From the NCBI GenBank assembly GCA_928212115.1, contig CAKMRJ010004445.1, forward strand, positions 74,934,946-74,998,945: a DNA stretch of 64,000 nucleotides. Direction: 5' to 3'. This document shows, in pieces, positions 45,327-58,505 of this stretch. Under the pieces are notes generated by a model that saw only the letters and a list, made by a program, of their open reading frames with translations, made no database searches and had not been told where the DNA came from. Each line of letters begins with the position of its first letter. The stretch's first letter is position 1. This stretch comes from Lactuca virosa (taxonomy: Eukaryota > Streptophyta > Magnoliopsida > Asterales > Asteraceae). Both the position numbers and the translations under genes were made by a program.

Positions 45327-45791
45327 TTTTTAGAAACTACGATCAATATGATAAAATAATGAGAAATATAGCAAAGCCCACAATGAGTGTTTAAAGCAAA
45401 CTCATCAATGATACGGATCTCGACTACATATCATTCATTTATGTGGTGGATTGAACCTTAAACTAGTGTCAATCAAACAAAAATTAAAACCTTTCTGTCA
45501 TTATACTCAAATTTGAAACAATGTGAGACATGGACTTGAATTTATGTTTAGTACAAGCAAAATTAATAAGCAAATAAGACTTATGACAACTCATTCCATA
45601 TGTTTTTTTTTAACGAGTTAGTATATAATATTGAACTCATGATCTCCTTGTTAGAAAAGTTTTGCTAGACATCATGTTAGTCAAATGGGCTAGCCCCATT
45701 TTTAAATTGATTAAAAGGTTATTAGACCGGTATATAACTTTGGACTTAGAACTCTGCTAACAGATAATTTCGTTTTTCTTTTCATGTTATA
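45327..45791. other. Intergenic DNA, no gene seen
   Basis: AT-rich. It ends in an intron-like pyrimidine tract and AG before the transporter remnant. Confidence 0.45.
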
Positions 45792-46354
45792 GGTTTCTAA
45801 ACCACACAACTTTACTAACCGAAGGCGACTCCACATGAAACCTACTACGCACCCCAATCACCGTCCAAATGAGTCTAATAGTCCTCCAAGCCTTAGCCAT
45901 GGACCACCATATCAGGCCCCACTTCCAAATCCCTATCAGAAATATGACCGATTTCTTCCTGTTCACCATCTCCATTGCCCTCACAGTGTTCGACCACTTC
46001 CTAATTCCCACGTGGCAAAACCTCATTGGTCAGTCCCCAACACCTCTACAACAAATAGGGCGAGGTCATGTTCTCACCATATCAAGCATGGCCATCTCGG
46101 CAATGGTTGAGTCAAGACAACTCAATACAGCTCAAACCCATGGGCTTAGCGGCAACGTGGTTGCACTTATGGCAGTGATGTGGCCTATGTCACAGTTGGT
46201 GGTGGTGGTTGTGGCAGAGGTGTTTCATTTTCCAGGACAAGTGTCCTATCAAGAGTTTCCAAAGTTGCTTAAGAGCACAACGCCAACAATAGTGGCAGTT
46301 TTTATTGGGGTGGCATTTTGTTTGTGCATGATTGTTCAAGTACCAAAATACTAG
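45792..46354 (+). pseudogene. NPF (NRT1/PTR) transporter fragment, C-terminal exon
   Basis: The sequence begins after a plausible splice acceptor (TTATAG) with FLNHTTLLTEGDS, a block found in the large last exon of NPF transporters. It then jumps out of frame to TPITVQMSLIVLQALAMD. The last part is well kept: LQQIGRGHVL, AMVESRQLNTAQTHGL, QLVVVVVAEVFHFPGQVSYQEFP, four hydrophobic helices and a stop at 46352-46354. NPF proteins are 12-helix proton-coupled carriers of nitrate, peptides or hormones, of about 600 residues. Here only about 180 remain, the WRLCTVQQVEDLK-type middle is deleted and no upstream exons were found. The closest remembered relatives are NPF2 members. Confidence 0.8.
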
Positions 46355-46934
46355 ATTTACATTTCACAAGATTTACATCTCACATGATGTTATACAGGGC
46401 AGGAATAATTTGTAATTTTGGTTCACCCATTTGCATTTCAAAAGTACTTTTAATCTTGAATCTCTAAGGCAAACCCATAGAACTCTATCCGTTGACTTTG
46501 TTATAGAATTATTTTCTTGAGTGTAAAATACCAAATAATAATAATAATAATAATAAAATCATTGGACTTTTAATCTTTTATCATCTTATTGCTTTAGCAT
46601 GTTAACTATTTTCTGTAGTTGTTAAACAAAACATCATACTAGTTTGACTCTTTAAAAAGTTAAATTCATCATTTTATCAATTTAATCATTAAACTATAAC
46701 TTCTTATTATTATTACACCAACAGTTTCTTAACCAAATCAATAGTTCAGTGATAATGGTGAAACTACGTTGTATTTTTTCTTCTGTATCTGTAAAAGGTA
46801 ATTAAACATTATTTTGGAAGAAACAATTTTTGTATATTTTGGGAAAGAAAGTATTTACTGATGCATTTCTACGAGGAAAGGAAAGATAGATTAAAAATTT
46901 ATTATTAAAAAAAATGCATCAAACTCAAAACAAA
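46355..46934. other. Spacer between NPF remnant and the 17-exon gene
   Basis: Tail-to-tail spacer. An (ATA)n microsatellite lies at 46535-46556. It probably holds the 3' untranslated region of the minus-strand gene. Confidence 0.5.
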
Positions 46935-47049
46935 CTATGAATCCAATAAATGAGGATTTGAGGGCATTGCATTTGTGTACTTTGTGCAGTCGTAAGGCCC
47001 AATCTGATTAGCTTTATTTTTCACCTGAAAATCCATTTAAAAAAGAACA

Positions 47050-47121
<72 letters not shown>

Positions 47122-47889
47122 TATAGTAGAAGCCAACTTTTATTGCTAGGTTTATATATAAATAAATTTATTATATATTTTTTTTAAGAAAAAAATAATA
47201 TTTAGGATTATGGAGTCATACCGGAGACCATGGATTTCGTTCAGGAATAGATTTATCTGGAGGCGAATGCTGTACAGCCCCACACTTCATGGTAAGGATT
47301 TCCTGTATAAATTATGCATATCATTTTTATTTTTATAAAATGGATCTTTATAAAATATAAACATACTGTTATACTTTATAACCATTTATACAAGTTATAA
47401 AATCATCTACAATGTTAAATTATCATGTATTCATCAGGGTATCAAAGAGAAACATTTCCGGTCTTTCTCTTTATAAAAAGAACATGATTAAAAAGAAAGG
47501 AAACAAGTTATTATTTCTAAACGTTTGTGTTTGTATTAACTTATTAAATCTGTGAAGAAATATTATGTAATTATGTTTAGTTTAAATTATTAGTGATATT
47601 TGCTAATCAATTTTGAGTTCAACATTTGTATTTAAGCTTCTTAGATATTATGGGTTTATCTTAAATTATCAATGATATTGTGATCAAGTATTATATACAG
47701 TTTTGTTAGGATTAAAATATCATTTTGGATTTGAAGAAATTCAATTTTTTTAGTTTTGTAATTTACAATTTCAGTTTATGACAGTTCTCAGAAAAAACAG
47801 TCAAAATATTTGGCATTGCTTCTAGACAAAAGGGTAAAATGGTCATTTATCCATTCAGCAGTTAAACCATAAGGCACTTAATGGGGGAG

Positions 47890-47951
<62 letters not shown>

Positions 47952-49014
47952 CAATTTCAGTTTTTTAACAGTTCTCAGAAAAAAAAAACAGTCAATTATA
48001 TTTGGCATTGATTCTAGACAAAAGGGTAAAATGGTCATTTACCTCTCCAGCAGCTTCAATAGCTGCTAACCATTCATCAGAGAAGGGTACAGCATCTACA
48101 ACTAAAGACTTATTATCTTGCCTCTTGATGTTATTTGACTTCTTCCTGAAAACCACAAACCAATAATCAAAATCAAAAATCAAAAATCAAAAATAAAAAA
48201 ATAAAAACAGAAAATAAACCTACAAGTTGCTCAAAGAAACTTACATCAACACTGTTGCTTCTTTGTTATTTTCTTCTTGAAGAGCATTTGGATTCGCATT
48301 TTTTTCTAGAGAAATATGATCATTAACCTCAGTTGTGTGTAGACCTGAGCTTTCTTCAGGCACAATGAAATTACCAGAGTGCCCTTCATGGAACTGAGAA
48401 TTAACCTTACAAGAATTAGATTGTTTGGCATCAGATTGTTCCCTTTTTGATGTTTGAATAAGATCCTGCATAAGTAAATAGGGATTAATTATCATTTGAA
48501 GTAAGGTGTTGTTTCTTTTAAACTTAAGAAACTTAAATAATCGATATAAAAATTAATGCACGTGGATATAATAGAAGGTTGTTTCGTTTTTACAATATTA
48601 CCCTTCTTTATTTTTAAAAGTTTCAATACAACCTCCTACAATTTCATGTTTAAAAACCTGACAATTTTTTTTTTGACTTACTTTAGAATTTGGAATAACG
48701 GGACATTTTTGCAGATTTCCCTTATATATTTTATTTTTTAGTTTTTAACTATGTTGTAGATAATTATAATTATATTTAAAAATTAATTGCAATAATATTA
48801 AATAAACAACTATTTGTGATTTTATTATATGATAGTTTTGAAATAAAATTCATTTGTTATTCACCATTAGTTTTTAACAAAAGGGTAAAATAGTCATTTA
48901 TTGTATTCAAGGAAAGTTCATTCAGACTAAAAAAGAAACAGATTTTGTGTATACAACACCTATTTCATACAGCAATCATTTATCTATTCAGCAATTAATC
49001 CATAAAGTACTTAA

Positions 49015-49050
<36 letters not shown>

Positions 49051-52000
49051 AGGCTGGAAAAAGTATGATGTAGTCACTAAAACTAGATAATGCTTTTGAA
49101 CTGAAGCTATAGATTCTTTAATAGGGTTTTCAATATATGATAATGTAGGAAAAGGTGAATATTATATAAAGTCATTTTTTGAGATGTCTTTAACATATTG
49201 AATTTGTGATCAAATATTATGTTCAGTAAAAATTATAAATGATATTGTGATTAATAATTATGTTCGGTTTAAGCTATTTATCATGCCATGATAAAATAGA
49301 ATTCCATTTTTATCATTATTCAGTCTAAAAAGAAACAATTTTTTTCATACATCACTTACTCCAATAAATAAATAAATAAATAAACTATTTTTTTTTCATT
49401 TAGCAGTTAATGGAAACTAAAAAAATAAGTAAGTCAAAGTGATTATATTACCTCTTGATGTATGACCAAAGACTTATCTTGCTTCTTGTTGTTATTTGAC
49501 CTCTTCCTGAAACCAACAAATTAAGAATCAAAGTCAAAAAGTGAGAAAATAAATAAATTTACAAGTTGCTTAAAGCTACTTACATCAATATTGTTGCATC
49601 TTTGTTCTTTTTAAGGTTGCTCCCATTATCCAATTCATGGTGAACTTGAGCTTCTTCAACTTCTTCCCCAAAGCTTATCTTTGAGTTCTCTAAGTCACAT
49701 CCATGAATAATAATACCTTGTTTTATATTCCCAATATTTATCCCTATTTTGTGATGCATTTCATTTTCTTTTTCCAAAATTTCTACTTTCATAAGCATAT
49801 CACTTGAATAGTTTGAGCTAGTATCAGTATTACATCTAGCATCATCTTCCATAGGTAAAGAACTTTCATCAACTACTTTAGCAGCATCATCTTTTTTATC
49901 TTGCTTCTTGATGCTATTTGACTTCTTCCTGACAACCACAAACCAAGAATCAAATTCAAAAACTGAAAAAAAAAAATAATAATAATAATAAAAATAAAAA
50001 AATCTATAAGTTGCTCAAACATACTTACATCAACACTGTTGCTTCTTTGTTATTTTCTTCTTGAAGAACATTTGGATTCACAGTTTTTTCTTGAGAAATA
50101 TGATCATTAACCTCAGTTGTGTGTAAACCTGAGCTTTCTTCAGGCATAACGAAATTACCATAATGCCCTTCATGGAACTGAGAATTCATCAAAGCAGAAA
50201 TGCAAGGAGTTGTGGCTCCAACATCATCTTCTTTTTTTCCAATTTCACCCCTCTGGGACTCCACATGATTAACCTTACAAGAATTAGATTTTTTGGTATC
50301 AGATTGTTCCCTTTTTGATGTTTCAACAAGATCCTGCATAAGTAAATAGTGCATTAGTTATCATTTGAAGCAAGGTGTTGTTTCTTTTAAGAGTAAATTA
50401 CACGAATGGTCCCTATGGTTTGGGGTAATTGCGCGTTTGGTCCCTAACTTATTTTTTTAACTCGGGAGGTCCCTACTATTTGTTTTTGTTACGCGCTTGG
50501 TCCCTGTCTAAGACAAAAAAGACTATTTTGCCCTTGACTTTTTAATGTATTTAAATAAACACACACTCAACTCCACTTCCACCACACCTTACCTTACCTT
50601 ACCTACCCTACCTTATTTAAAAAAATTAAAAAATCAAGGGCAAAATAGTCTTTTTAGGTAAGATAGGGACCAAACGCACAACCAAAACAAACTGTAGGGA
50701 CCTTCCGAGTTAAAAAAATAATTTAGGGACCAAACATGCAAATTACCCCAGACCATAGGGACCATTCGTGTAATTTACTCTTTACTCTATTTGGTGAAGT
50801 TATATTACCTCATCAACAGCTTCAATAGCATTTGTTGGATGCTTGATTGAAGAGTTATCTTTCCTCTTGATGTTATTTAACCTCTTCCTAATAACAACAA
50901 ATCAAGATTGAAGTTTAACAATTTTTCCTCTAAATTAGGGATGAGTTATCAAGATTATAAAGTATAAACAAGTCAAAAACTGGGCTTAAAGCTACTTACT
51001 TCAACATTGTTGGACTTTTTGTTTCTTGAAGCACTTTCACTTCAGTTTCAAATTCTTCCCCAAAGCTTATCTTTGACACCTCAGCTTGTACCCTATCTGT
51101 AGTTGTTAACATGCTCTCAATAATTATCCCCATTTCTTGATGCTTCTGATTTTCATTATTGTTTTTAAATTCATCTTCAATTGTTACTGGTATTATATCC
51201 AAACTCTGTGGATAAGTACTTGAATAAGTTGAGCCACTTTCTTCTACCAAAAGATGATCATTAATCTCAGTTGCAATTTCACATGGGCCCACTTCAACCA
51301 TAGTCAAAAGATTATGTTCTTGATGCTGAATGGATTGTTCAGATGTAGACACTGAAGTGGAGATATGATCATCTTTTGTTTCAAGAATAAAAGGAACTCT
51401 TTCATCATTTTCAGACAATTGAATGCTGGCATTCATGCCTTCTCTATTCTCCTCATTACCCTTCAATGCAATCTGCTCAATTCCCATTTTGCCCTTGTGT
51501 TCAAGGATTCTTTTCTCTTGCTCAATGACCTTATGTGAGTCAACATCAGAAGCACTAATACACTCGTATTGCATTTTTCTCACTATATCTTGATATACAT
51601 TTGAATTTAAAACCCCTTTGTTCACCATGTAATTGGATGATGGACTACCACAAGGGGTAGTATGAGAATTTAATACAGAACATTGTCCACTCAGTGTTTT
51701 TGGTGTAGCTGTTGTCTGAATCACACATAAGAGAAACAAATGATTTTAAGGTTGTGTTTGGTGAGCTACAGCTAGCTTATTTTTCGAGCTTTTTTAAGTT
51801 GTCATGTTTGGCAAGCCAAAAAGTAGCTTATAAAAAGCTACTTAGACTAGCTTTTTAAGAGCTTTTTTAAAATTTTTCCAAATATACCCCTTAATTAATT
51901 ATAGAAACACATTCTTTTAAATGCCTTTTTATGTCTTTTTATATCTTTCATCTAGCTTTTCAGTTAGTTTTACCAAACGTCATTTTTTATCAACTGAATT

Positions 52001-54706
52001 TTCAGCTATCAGCTAGTTTTTTATTTATCAGCTATCAGCTAGTTTTTCAGCTAAAAAGCTACTTAGACTAGCTTTTTAGGAGCTTTTTAAAAACTTTCCA
52101 AATATACCCCTTAATTAATTATAGAAACACATTCTTTTAAATGCCTTTTTATGTTTTTTTTATATCTTTCATCTAGCTTTTCAGCTAGTCTTACCAAATG
52201 TCATTTTTTATCAGCTAGATTTTCAGCTTTCAGCTAGCTTTTTATTTAACAGCTAGCTTTTCAGCTAACAGTTAGCTTTTCAGCAAGTACGCCAAACATA
52301 GCCTAAATAAAATGACTTATGGATATTTTTACATCTTCATAATCGAAATATTAAAAAAAAAAAAAAAGGAAAATTACCTGATCAAAGAATCGGAGTGAAG
52401 GTGAAGGCAATCTTAATCCTGAAGGCAATGAGTTGTTCTGTAGTAATTTAAAGTCCAAATTACTTCATTTCACGAATTTCATAAATAGCATTAAGAAGTA
52501 AGAACTAGAAATTTGAGAAGTAATACTAAAACATTGGAAAGACTAGAACCTTTACTGAAGTTGTTGGAGTATATTGAGGTAGAGTTTTAGCTGGAAGAGG
52601 GGTAGATTCGTCATGAATTTCACCTGAATGCAATCTATCTGGAACCATTTCTAACCCACTATTAGCTTTGTCAACATGTACAAACTGCGATTTGGTTGAA
52701 GAAGTTGCTTTAGAAGATGAGTGTGTCTACACAAATTAAAAGGATCATGTTACAACACTTAGTTACTTACAGATTCAAACTTCAATGGAGTCATACTTCC
52801 AAAATATTGTGTTTTTATATAGTTACTTCTGAAAGGGTAAAGGTGGAAAGAGCATCTATTTTCTTACCAAAAAATTTACAGTCTTTTGAGCTAGCTCTTT
52901 AGAATGGGAGTTGTCTAATCCTGTTTTTGCTTTAAAGTCTTTTAAGGAGCTTTTCAACCCAACATTCTTCTGAGCATTTATAGCTGCAGGAAGAAAAAGA
53001 GAAAAGAAAAACAAATTCAGACAAACAATTAATTAGTATTAGAACATATATAAAAATGTGCTCCAGAATTCATTAACACTTACGTGGTTTAGGAATCAGA
53101 TTATGCCTCAATTGGCTTGTTGTTATAGAACCCTTTGTAGAAGAGCAAGATCCGAGTTTTGACATGGGTAGTTTAGGAAGCTTGGATTCCTTTTTTGTTG
53201 TTCTCAAAATGTTTGAATTTGGCCTTTTCAAAGTACAAGCGTTAAGGCTCACAACCATGAATAGGTCAAATGTATCCCAAAGGTCAAAGGTCAAACCAAT
53301 TTAATTTGTTATTGAAAGTGAAAGTCTTATCTTGCTGAAACACAAAAAGGATATGATGATACAGGTGAAGGGGCTGAACAGACACCAACTTTGGACCTTG
53401 TTCTATTTGAATTTGAATGATCAGTTAAGAGAACTTTGTGTGTAATCTGCAAACATCATATTTTTTGAAAATGAGAAACAACTCATCTAAGCTAGATACA
53501 AAGAGGATAATAGTTTCAAGAAAGACTCTTAACAAGGAAAAACAACTCAACATACTTTATGATGAGGTAAAGAATCATGATTTCCCACTTTGTTTCCCTT
53601 TGATGTGCGACTCTTGTTATGTAACTCTTTAAGTAGAGCTTCTTTAGAGGTCTCCATATGATTGGGTTCATTTCTACATCTGCTACCTGAAGGAAATGAG
53701 CTATTTCCCTCTTCACTTATAGTAGGCAATCCCCTTCCACATGTGTAAGCATTGATACCAGTAATCATGTTCAATTCACGAGGATCAAGAATGCCTATGA
53801 TATGAAGAGAGTGTTTATTACTCATTTACTCATAATCTCATATCATTCATCAAAAGCATAAGAATGAGGAATCCAAAAACATAATCTAGTTTTGAAATTT
53901 AATACCAAAAAAGGGAAATAGGACAACCTTCATCAGTAAAGAAAGCTCTATCCCATGCTAAGCTTTTCCGCAAATTGCATTCTGCTCCCTTCTTTCTCCT
54001 CTTCATTTGGATAGGTCCCATACCTAATTTTGGCATTTCTAAATTGTTTGAGTTTATATTCTCTTTATTGTTGCTAGCTTCAGAAGATGAAGTGCTAGGT
54101 TTCTCTGTATGAACACCATCTTTCAGACTTTCTGCAATGCGAATGAACATCATTATTTAACTGTCGTTTTGTGTCCATGACCAGATAAAAAGATAAAACT
54201 TAGCCGACGAGTATAGTTGTGACTAACTGACAACATGGTATTTACTTATTTTAAAGAACAAATTGTATCGAAAAAAAAAAAAATCAGTAATAATACTAAG
54301 CATAACAGCTGGGAATTCTGGAATGCCCAAATCATCGATTTAACTTGCATATCGTAAAACAGGATCAGGATCAGACCAAACTTAACTAACCAAACAAACC
54401 CAATGACTTAAACCCCATAAACGAACCTGGAAGGGGAAAATGTGAACCGAAAGGGAGTCATATTTGAGACAATGTAAAGCATCATTAAACATCGTTTCAA
54501 GCAATGTAGATGAAATTTTACTTCTATTGCACAAAATTTTAAAAATCTGGTAGATACTTACTGGTGCGTGAAGGTGGAAGTGCGAGAGGCGAGCAATTAA
54601 AGTAATTGAATGATGATTTCGAAGGTGTTTGCTTGGGATCTGGAAACGGTTGGATAAGAGAATCGTCTTCTTCAGTCAGTTCCATCAATGGAAGATCCGA
54701 TTCCAT
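46935..54706 (-). CDS. 17-exon gene, plant-specific protein of unknown function (about 1,069 aa)
   Basis: Exons (minus): 54706-54562, 54131-53928, 53794-53556, 53446-53331, 53247-53084, 52983-52868, 52726-52556, 52437-52378, 51715-51000, 50887-50809, 50333-50029, 49928-49584, 49506-49452, 48465-48245, 48145-48043, 47302-47222, 47024-46935. Their sum is 3,210 nt, all phases agree, and the stop is TAG at 46937-46935. Introns are GT-AG except the donor after exon 4, which reads AAG|AT; an alternative GT donor after 53397 keeps the frame. Conserved-looking blocks are SLAWDRAFFTDEGILDP (exons 2-3), GLRLPSPSLRFFDQ (exon 8), PFSDEWLAAIEAAGE (exon 15), SPPDKS..NPWSP (exon 16) and NQIGPYDCTKYTN (exon 17). 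I remember these blocks from uncharacterised plant proteins. The rest is acidic, Ser-rich and probably disordered. ATG 54706 is the first in frame. Exons 9-15 contain repeated modules. Confidence 0.82.
47054..47118. repeat. (TA)n microsatellite in intron 16
   Basis: About 32 TA units lie between exons 17 and 16. Confidence 0.95.
47765..48040. repeat. Intron duplication with a (TA)n insert
   Basis: The stretch ACAGTTCTCAGAAAAAA through AAAAGGGTAAAATGGTCATT occurs at 47780-47850 and again at 47970-48040. The copies are separated by a (TA)n run at 47894-47949. The second copy ends at the exon 15 donor. A weaker third copy is at 48880-48900. Confidence 0.85.
48245..50333 (-). repeat. Tandem exon modules within the 17-exon gene
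   Basis: Exon 11 (50333-50029) and exon 14 (48465-48245) are close copies (TSKREQSD, SCKVN, SQFHEGH, EESSGLHTTEVNDHIS, EENNKEATVL). Exons 10, 12, 13 and 15 all begin in the same phase with K-K/R-x-N-N/S-I-K-K/R-x-D. Flanking intron sequence is also similar. Confidence 0.88.
49016..49049. repeat. Poly(A) run in intron 13
   Basis: 34 consecutive A on the plus strand. Confidence 0.95.
50391..50780. mobile_element. 390-bp fold-back MITE in intron 10
   Basis: The ends are inverted copies of GAGTAAATTACACGAATGGT and the family matches the element at 37941-38945. It lies 28 bp from the exon 10 donor (exon ends at 50809). Confidence 0.88.
51750..52303. mobile_element. Tourist/Harbinger-like MITE in intron 8, duplication TAA
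   Basis: TIR GGTTGTGTTTGG / CCAAACATAGCC, flanked by TAA at 51747-51749 and 52304-52306. It contains a direct duplication of about 130 bp (51830-51962 and 52050-52190) and many CAGCTAG/CTAGCTG pieces. The 3-bp TAA duplication and TIR fit the PIF/Harbinger group. Confidence 0.75.
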
Positions 54707-55151
54707 GTCTCGGAGCCCTAAATGTGTGTGATTAAAAGCTATTTTCAAAAGATTATGCAAGCGCGAAAGCGAGAGAGATGTTCAGATCGGGCATTGGGGT
54801 AACGAGTTGGCTTATTACTAGCAAGTAGCACCTGCCGAGGTGCGTAAACAATTTAAAATATTCCTGTTGACTATTATTAAATTAAATAATTACTACTTTA
54901 ATCCAAAAGTTAACAACAATGTAACAAATAATAGTATATTTTTATAGGATAATATAATATATTTTTTGATTTGTACACATTTGGTCACTGAGTTTTTTTT
55001 GTCCACATTTACCCCTTCAACTTGTTAAACTGTACACATTTAGTCCTTATGACCGGCTACTCCAGGTTATTCGATAAAAATGACTTAATAGGGTAATATA
55101 TTTCTCACTTTGTACACATTTAGTCTTTAATATTTTTGTACACATTTAGTC

Positions 55152-55155
<4 letters not shown>

Positions 55156-55193
<38 letters not shown>

Positions 55194-55721
55194 AGAGAGA
55201 GAGAAGGTAGGTTCAAATGTTTCTCACATCTATTGTGTGCTAGAATGTACCAATAGGAATTTAGTATTAAATGTTATCCATACTTATAACTTATTTTTAT
55301 GGAAACTAATTAAATTCGTCATTAATGTCAACAATAATATTATTTCAGAATGAATTCATATCTAGAAGAATGGGAGTGTATTCCAGCAGAATGGGAGTGT
55401 ATTCTAGTAGAATACACTCTTGTTCTTCATATTCCATGCAATTTTATTGTATTTTAAGTGAGTGAGTCCTGAAACAAAATACGAATTCATATATAAAAAC
55501 TTAGATGCGAATTCATTCTGAAAAAATGTTATTGCTGACATTAATGACGGATTTAATTAGTTTCCATAAAAAGAGAATTATAATTATGGATATCATTTAA
55601 TATACATATAATTATGGAAATCATTTAATATCTATATTTATTTAATTAAATAATTATTAATTACTAAATTTCTATTGGTGCATTCTAGCACACAGTAAAT
55701 GTAAGAAACAAAATAACCTAG

Positions 55722-55772
<51 letters not shown>
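55156..55772. mobile_element. MITE (55191-55724) set between two (TA)n runs
   Basis: Inverted arms of about 65 bp (GTGTGCTAGAATGTACCAATAG and its mirror) start next to (TA)n at 55156-55190 and 55725-55772. A second inverted pair (GAAACTAATTAAATTCGTCA and mirror) lies inside. The centre has a perfect 10-bp hairpin at 55395-55419. Confidence 0.78.
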
Positions 55773-55775
<3 letters not shown>

Positions 55776-55905
55776 CAAAATAAGACATTTTTATTTTTGT
55801 ACTCATTTAGTACTTATGAATGATTTCTCTAGGTTTTTCTCACGACATCTTACGTAGGATAGACATATGGTGATGGGATAGGTTGAGGTGGTCATGTTAT
55901 ATGTT

Positions 55906-58500
55906 TGTGACATCCCCATTTTTCATGGCCAGAAAAGACCGATTTTGTTTATGCTTTGTTTGAAAATCAGAGTAACATTTTAAATAAAAGTGTTGCGGAA
56001 TTTGTTCCCAAAATAAAATATGATAAAGATTTATCAAAGCATTTCCAAAGAAATGTATTTCATTAAAAACCTCGGGATGTCATGTTCGATACATATCAAA
56101 AGCATAAACAGTACAATATAAGTCTTACGATATTTATTCATATCTACAGGCCTATATTTGTAATCTCTCATCCCAAACATCGTATCTATGCTCGTACACC
56201 ACTACCTGTAATACAAGAAACTGAGTGGGTCAGGCTTGGGAGCCTGGTGAGCACATAGGGTTTTCAATCCACAATAAATAATTTTATTATTTTCATCAAC
56301 CAAACAAACTCGATTACCCGTTCCCGTTATCCTCACTTTACGTCCCTAAAACATCTAACACAAGGGACCTAGCTTAAGGATTTTCATCGGGGCGACAACA
56401 CATGCTTTGGGGGTTCCTCAGCAATTCATGTCAAATAAGGCAACCATGTGGGGGATGGAGTACTGCTGGTGAGCACACAGTTCAAATAAACACCTACAGG
56501 TTGCGACCCTGCTAGCGTTCCACTGGACTGTCTAGAATAGTCTGTGGTCGTCATTTGTACTCCGCTAGATGACTGGATCATCAATAACATCGAGGCCTCT
56601 CATTATTTTATTTTATCACACAGCAACTATTACATCTACCCATGTTTTACCCAACACATTTTGTAGATATAAAATACATATACAGTTTAAATCATTTAAA
56701 ACATGTATAACATCGTTCATCCAACATAGATAGCAAGTATACAGATAATATGCACACATAGCACGTAATTTATATAAAATACTTCATATCTATGTGTAAG
56801 ATGAAAGTAACTATGCACTCACCTGGTAAGGTGGTGATTCCGAACTCAGACAGCGCTTTGTTACTCTTAAAACAATTTTCTTCGACAAAACTTAGTATCA
56901 TTACCACTACGGTTTAGTCTAATATTCACCGAGACTAATTAATAGTCTAGCTATTATTACTATTATATAAGCGTTAAACAATACTCTTCACCTACTATGT
57001 ACAGACAGGGGCCAGACATAAAACACCGGAGGGCATGACCATTTTGGCATATAGCACTTCTGAAATCCAACAACCCTATGCGGCCCTTTAAACCAGATTC
57101 CCCGTACCGCGAGTGGTTAAAAAGATATTATAACGACACTTATATAACTCATAATAAAAGCCCAAATAATTATTATAAGTTCCTAATAACATTACTATAT
57201 TTAAATAAAAGCTATATTAGAAATAGTGTAGGCGTAGCTCACTTACAATGGGTTTTTATTAAAAAAATTGGGCTTCGCTGGAGCAGCGTTTCCGAGCCGA
57301 AAGCTTTTCTTCTCGGAGCCTTCGGGCGCTCCGGGGCTTCCTTCTCGTTCTAGGGAGGTTCCCTAGACTTGGGAGGGGTTTTGGGAGGCTATAGAGAAGT
57401 TAGAGAGAGAAAGAAAGGCTTATGGTGTGAAGAAATTATGAAGAGTTCATCTCTTATTTATAGGAGTTTTATCGTAGAGTAGTCCCTAAGTTTCGCCCGT
57501 ATCTTCCGCGTACGTTCTCCGTTTTCCACGTTCTTTATATCCACGCGTTGGTATTTACGAGTACTATAACTTTCATTTAGACCCCGTCGGATATTCTCAT
57601 TCTATCTCAGATTTACAAAAAATGTATCGTATTTATCGCGCTCGAAGAGTATAGACTAAGCTTCGTCCATATATTTCGCATACGAGCTCCGTTTTCGATG
57701 TTATTTATATCCACGCGTTGGTATTTACGAGTACTACAACTTTCATTTAGACCTCGTTGGCTAATTCTCATTCTATCTCGGATTTTCAAAACTGTATCGA
57801 ATTCGTCGCGCTCGAAAAGTAGAGACTAAGCTTCGTCCATATCTTTCGCATACGAGCTCCGTTTTCGACGTTCTTTATATCCACGTGTACGTAAAAACAA
57901 GATATACAACTTTTATTTTGACTCCGTCGGCTAATTCTCGACCGATTTTAATTTTAACAGTATGAGGAGATTATATTGTTAAATGGCCACGTAAAATTCA
58001 TAACTTCTACATACGGACTCCGTTTTCGTCTGTCTTTTTGTCGTTGAGTTCCTATTAATGAGATCTTCAATTCTCATTTAGGTCGCGTTGGCCAAAAACC
58101 GCTCGATCTAAAATTCGAATTTCGGGTTGTTCACTGATAAGCCAAATCTTAGAAAATTCATAACTTCCTCATACGAAGTCAGATTTGGGCGTTCTTTTTA
58201 TGGACGCTCTCGGTTTAACATATTCTATGACTTTTGTTTAGATTGCTAAGGCTAAAAATCGCTCTATCGTAAATTCACTTTTTACGCTCCCCGGTGTCGT
58301 GCCGGTTTTGCCGCGAAACTTCGACGGGCCATAACTTCTTCGTTATAACTCGGATTTCGGTGTTCTTTATATGTATGGAACCCTTGTAACATATACTACA
58401 ACTTGGTTAAGATTAATCCTTCTAAATAATCTTCCATAAAAAACTCATTTTTGATGCTTATTGTCTCTAAATTGACTAGCTCGAATCTGCGGGCGTTACA
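55906..58500. mobile_element. Solo LTR (2.6 kb), duplication ATGTT
   Basis: Ends TGTGACATCCCC and GCGGGCGTTACA. Duplication ATGTT at 55901-55905 and 58501-58505. It contains three to four imperfect repeats of about 180 bp (57480-58000) built on CCGTTTTCGACGTTCTTTAT. The open frame at 57078-57353 has no recognisable domain. Confidence 0.92.
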
Positions 58501-58505
58501 ATGTT

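Noticed and set aside
47881..48069. Short frame with Ile-Tyr repeats
   Set aside because: It is translation of the (TA)n microsatellite.
57078..57353. 91-residue frame
   Set aside because: Inside a solo LTR with GC-rich repeats and without a recognised domain.
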